This document shows, piece after piece, positions 8,900 through 11,451 of a stretch of 11,451 nt of DNA; position 1 is the stretch's first letter; every line of letters begins with the position of its first letter. This DNA comes from Candidatus Cloacimonadota bacterium (GTDB taxonomy: Bacteria > Cloacimonadota > Cloacimonadia > Cloacimonadales > Cloacimonadaceae). The stretch lies in assembly GCA_027318525.1 (NCBI GenBank), contig DAHVPA010000044.1, forward strand, positions 1-11,451, read 5' to 3'. Made by a program: the position numbers and the translations under genes. The notes under the pieces were generated by a model. That model ran no database searches, was not told the origin of the DNA, and saw only the letters and a program-made list of their open reading frames with translations.

Positions 8900-10390
8900 A
8901 TGGGAAGGTTTTTCATTGCTGCTGCTCTTGTTATGATTTGCTGCTCTCTGTATGCTGTTGAGGATTTACCTGATGTGGAAATCAGCGGTCCTTCCAGTTT
9001 GAAAAGCACCATGCAAGGAAGAAGCCTTGGCTATTCTGACTTAAGAATACCTGATGTCACTGATTCCCTGAGACCGATATTACCAGATTTGATTGATATC
9101 AAGAAGCCTAAAGAGAAACCTTGGAGGAATCTCATACATCTTTCCATGAATAATTTGCTGGATTATCGATTACACTATATGGGTGATAGATTTTTTAGCT
9201 CGCCTTTTGCCACATTCGCCAATCTTGAATATTTTTCCCCAACAAACCAATGGACACAGTTTACTGCAGAAGCTGGCGTGCAATACGGTGCAAGAAATAT
9301 CGATACTGCCATTATCATCAAAAGAAATGATATCGAAACACCATATACATATGGCAATCATCATATTAACGCAATAAATCTAAACGCATACTTTAATAAT
9401 ATAAAGTTAACAACATATAAATCTTATATATATCTTAATAGTGAGTTGCTTCAGAGCGAATATAGATACGGTTCTCAAACAGCACCGGAAGAACGTTTAT
9501 TCTTTTTCCACCAAGCCGGCATAAGCTCGGGACTTTCCAACAACCTGACTTTGCAGGCTGATGGCGTATATCTGGATCAAACACCTGCCATGGCTGTTAG
9601 TATAATAAGCAAAGACCAAGATATTGAAGTCAATGATGATGTATTCAGTAGTGTATCCTTGTATCTGACTGAAAACAGGATTTTTCCCGGCATCCATCTG
9701 AGTCGGAGATTCTTCTTCAATGGGGCAGGCTTCATCCAGATGTATCAGAAATCAGGCTGGGATTTTCATGATAATTATTCTGCACTTGTGAAACAACCTT
9801 GGCAGCAGCAAATGAGTAAAGGTATGATTTCCTTACGTCCAATCGATACCCATTTGTTGCTGAGCAACCGTTCACTACTAGTGGCTGATAATCCTATTGA
9901 TATTATTCTAGATCTCAGCTTGCAGCTCAAACTTGATGAACCTTTGCTTACCATTACCGATGCAGCCTATCCTTTACCTGTTAATAAGCAATTTACTGTA
10001 TTACAGAATAATGGTTTACTAAAAGTAGCTTATGGTTTGGGAAATTTCACGCTCTCACAATCTGCCTTTCTGCAGCAAGCCTGGCTTTCGGCATTGGGCA
10101 ATAAAAAAGTCGCCTATGTGCCTTTGATAACTCTACGCACAGCATACAGTTACAGGAAGGATAAGCTCAAGGCATCTGCTTTATTGGAGCAGTTTCTGAA
10201 CACGAGGGATGAAAATGGGAATAGTCTTAGGGAAGCGATAGAATTAAGTGCTGCATTGGAATATGATGTTTTTGAGCAACTTACTCTGCAGCTAAGAGTT
10301 AACAATATCCTGGACAAGGGAAGGATTATTCACACCGCCATACCGGTGGCACCTGCTTCTGTATGTGCCGGAATCAGTTATAGATTCTAA
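8900..10390 (+). CDS. Predicted outer-membrane beta-barrel protein, TonB-receptor-like but plugless
   Basis: This 496-aa protein has a signal peptide with hydrophobic residues about 4-18 and probable cleavage after SLYA (residue 19). A proline-rich linker (about 50-75) follows. The rest is rich in alternating aromatic/polar segments typical of transmembrane beta strands, and it ends in GISYRF, a C-terminal phenylalanine beta-signal. The last strands (LRVNNILDKGR followed by the terminal strand) resemble the ends of TonB-dependent receptor barrels. At 496 aa it is shorter than most such receptors, and no plug domain or TonB box is recognisable. The two cysteines in the signal peptide (MICCS) do not form a good lipobox. 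It is the last gene of the operon, 3 bp after the TPR gene. Likely role (inference): an outer-membrane pore or export channel partnered by the TPR protein. A structural or surface role is equally possible. Confidence 0.85.
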   Translation: MGRFFIAAALVMICCSLYAVEDLPDVEISGPSSLKSTMQGRSLGYSDLRIPDVTDSLRPILPDLIDIKKPKEKPWRNLIHLSMNNLLDYRLHYMGDRFFSSPFATFANLEYFSPTNQWTQFTAEAGVQYGARNIDTAIIIKRNDIETPYTYGNHHINAINLNAYFNNIKLTTYKSYIYLNSELLQSEYRYGSQTAPEERLFFFHQAGISSGLSNNLTLQADGVYLDQTPAMAVSIISKDQDIEVNDDVFSSVSLYLTENRIFPGIHLSRRFFFNGAGFIQMYQKSGWDFHDNYSALVKQPWQQQMSKGMISLRPIDTHLLLSNRSLLVADNPIDIILDLSLQLKLDEPLLTITDAAYPLPVNKQFTVLQNNGLLKVAYGLGNFTLSQSAFLQQAWLSALGNKKVAYVPLITLRTAYSYRKDKLKASALLEQFLNTRDENGNSLREAIELSAALEYDVFEQLTLQLRVNNILDKGRIIHTAIPVAPASVCAGISYRF

Positions 10391-10392
10391 GT

Positions 10393-11295
10393 TTATTCCT
10401 TTTCTGTTAAAAAATGTCTTGCGCCCTTCCAACGTTTATGCAGCCAAAACCATTGGTCAGGATATTGTTGTATCTTATCTTCCAAGGCTTGGTTCATCTG
10501 CTTTAGCAACAGAATAACATTTTCTTCTGTATCTGCCATTCCGGCAGGGTCTATCATTGCTTCAAACCTGAAGGTCAGTGTGTCATCAGGATTACGGATG
10601 ACAAATCCCGGGACGATTGGAATCTGGTGCCGCAGGGCAATTTTGGCAGTTCCTTTCCAATTGGAGGCAGGCTTGCCCAGAAAATCTATCAGAATCCCTC
10701 GTTTACCGGCGTCCTGGTCGATTAAAATGCCGATTAAGTCATTATGCCCTGTATGAGTTAAAACTCCTCTGAGCGCGTTTTTCATGTCGATAATGGAACC
10801 GCCCTGGTTTTCCCTGATTGCGTTAGTATAGGCATCAAAGAGGTGATTTCGTTGCTTCTTGGTAATCATGGCGAGACCAAAACCCTCCATCGGAAGTACC
10901 CGGCAGGGAGCTTCCCAGTCTCCAAAATGTCCGGTTATCAGAAGCACTCCTTTGTTTCTGGCTAAAGCCTGTGTGGCATATTCTTTGTTTTCAAAGTTTG
11001 ACATGGCATATAGCTTGGTGTCATCCGTAAGATACACAGATACAACATTGAGCGCCAGATTGCGGTAAACTCTGCGGATTATTTGTTTCCGTTCTAAATC
11101 GTTAAGTTGCGGCATTGTTTCTGCCAATTGTTGTTCTGCCAGTCTGCGTCTGACACCAAGGCGGTAACCCAGCACATCAAAAAGCGTTATCATGATACTT
11201 TTAGACCAGTTATAGGGGAGTAAATGCAAAACTCCTATTGCAGACCGAAAGGGGATGTATTCCAGCCAGTTTTTGATTTTTCTGCTCATTTTCAT
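10393..11295 (-). CDS. LpxL/HtrB-family lysophospholipid or lipid A acyltransferase
   Basis: The protein is about 300 aa, matching the lipid A biosynthesis acyltransferase family, whose members transfer an acyl chain to a lipid acceptor at the inner membrane. The catalytic HX4E motif is visible as GHFGDWE (His and Glu at residues 123 and 128 from the chosen start). Further family signatures are DQDAGKRG...FLGKPAS (about 194-212) and the C-terminal QWFWLHKRWK (about 281-290). The reading frame extends to a TTG at 11334, but I prefer ATG at 11295. The product then begins close to where family members begin (KNWLEYIPFR soon after the start), and an AGAAG lies seven bases upstream of it. The TTG has no ribosome-binding signal. 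An ATG two codons further in (11289) is also possible. The gene is convergent with the operon and has no obvious functional link to it. Acceptor and acyl donor cannot be told from sequence; other acyl-lipid targets than lipid A are known in the family. Confidence 0.92.
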   Translation of the reverse strand: MKMSRKIKNWLEYIPFRSAIGVLHLLPYNWSKSIMITLFDVLGYRLGVRRRLAEQQLAETMPQLNDLERKQIIRRVYRNLALNVVSVYLTDDTKLYAMSNFENKEYATQALARNKGVLLITGHFGDWEAPCRVLPMEGFGLAMITKKQRNHLFDAYTNAIRENQGGSIIDMKNALRGVLTHTGHNDLIGILIDQDAGKRGILIDFLGKPASNWKGTAKIALRHQIPIVPGFVIRNPDDTLTFRFEAMIDPAGMADTEENVILLLKQMNQALEDKIQQYPDQWFWLHKRWKGARHFLTEKE

Positions 11296-11398
11296 GTATA
11301 TGCTTCTATTTGCTCTCCGACTTTTGTCAATCAAAATCAGACGGTCTGCTTTTCTTGATTATCTTGCAACTTAACTCAGCCTAAAGGTATTGAGAGGG

Positions 11399-11443
11399 TT
11401 TTCAGAGACTAAGTCTCAGAAAAGTCTCTGGAAACTCTCTGCA
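11399..11443. repeat. Three 11-bp tandem repeats plus an inverted copy near the acyltransferase gene
   Basis: Direct units AAGTCTCAGAA, AAGTCTCTGGA and AACTCTCTGCA start at 11411, 11422 and 11433, exactly one 11-bp period each. CAGAGACT at 11403-11410 is the perfect reverse complement of AGTCTCTG at 11423-11430. The pairing extends to 12 bp (11399-11410 with 11423-11434) with one G-T wobble. A competing tighter hairpin, GAGACT/AGTCTC, lies at 11405-11417. No T run follows on either strand, so it is not a standard terminator. It lies about 100 bp upstream of the acyltransferase start and could be a regulator-binding site; the window ends before its full extent is seen. Confidence 0.5.
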
Positions 11444-11451
11444 ACGATTAT

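Noticed and set aside
8930..8950. Lipoprotein signal in the barrel protein (MICCS)
   Set aside because: Residues before the cysteines (V-M-I) do not fit a lipobox, and the C-terminal Phe beta-signal supports an integral barrel instead.
9175..9377. Overlapping short ORFs on both strands inside the barrel gene
   Set aside because: They lie wholly within a well-supported coding sequence, have no motifs, and are shadow frames.
11358..11363. Minus-strand GATAAT as the acyltransferase -10 element
   Set aside because: No acceptable -35 hexamer lies 16-18 bp upstream, so it is too weak to list.

Overview
The window looks like part of a chromosome from a diderm (Gram-negative type), AT-leaning bacterium. 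The diderm call rests on an LpxL/HtrB-type lipid acyltransferase, a protein with the hallmarks of an outer-membrane beta-barrel, and exported TPR proteins. The mix of a giant Ser/Thr kinase - ATPase - TPR - GAF - histidine kinase protein, large exported TPR proteins and short gene junctions would fit a lineage of the Fibrobacterota-Chlorobiota-Bacteroidota assemblage or Candidatus Cloacimonadota. That placement is an impression, not a demonstrated assignment.

Layout. Bases 1-464 carry no convincing gene. They hold an AT-rich array of about 22-bp phased repeats (104-190) nested inside an imperfect palindrome (90-223). A leader-like stretch follows, with several Shine-Dalgarno-like motifs and tiny ORFs, then a possible TTGACA promoter element just before the first gene. 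Three plus-strand genes follow and almost certainly form one operon: a cytosolic 1824-aa dual kinase (465-5939), an exported 986-aa TPR protein (5936-8896, 4-bp ATGA overlap) and an exported 496-aa predicted outer-membrane barrel (8900-10390, 3-bp gap with a strong ribosome binding site inside the previous gene). A minus-strand LpxL-family acyltransferase (10393 to about 11295) converges on the operon with only 2 bp between the two stop codons. Beyond it, 11399-11443 contains three 11-bp tandem repeats and an inverted copy, running towards the window end.

How the genes may work together (inference). The first protein has no membrane segment, DNA-binding domain or receiver domain. It has intact-looking catalytic motifs for both a Ser/Thr kinase and a histidine kinase, but its central P-loop module lacks key Walker A and Walker B residues. 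The second and third proteins look like a periplasmic TPR scaffold plus a plugless outer-membrane barrel. That architecture is reminiscent of TPR/porin export modules such as PgaA or AlgK/AlgE. Tight coupling of a giant signalling kinase with a two-part envelope module is the most interesting feature here; its substrate or signal cannot be read from the sequence.
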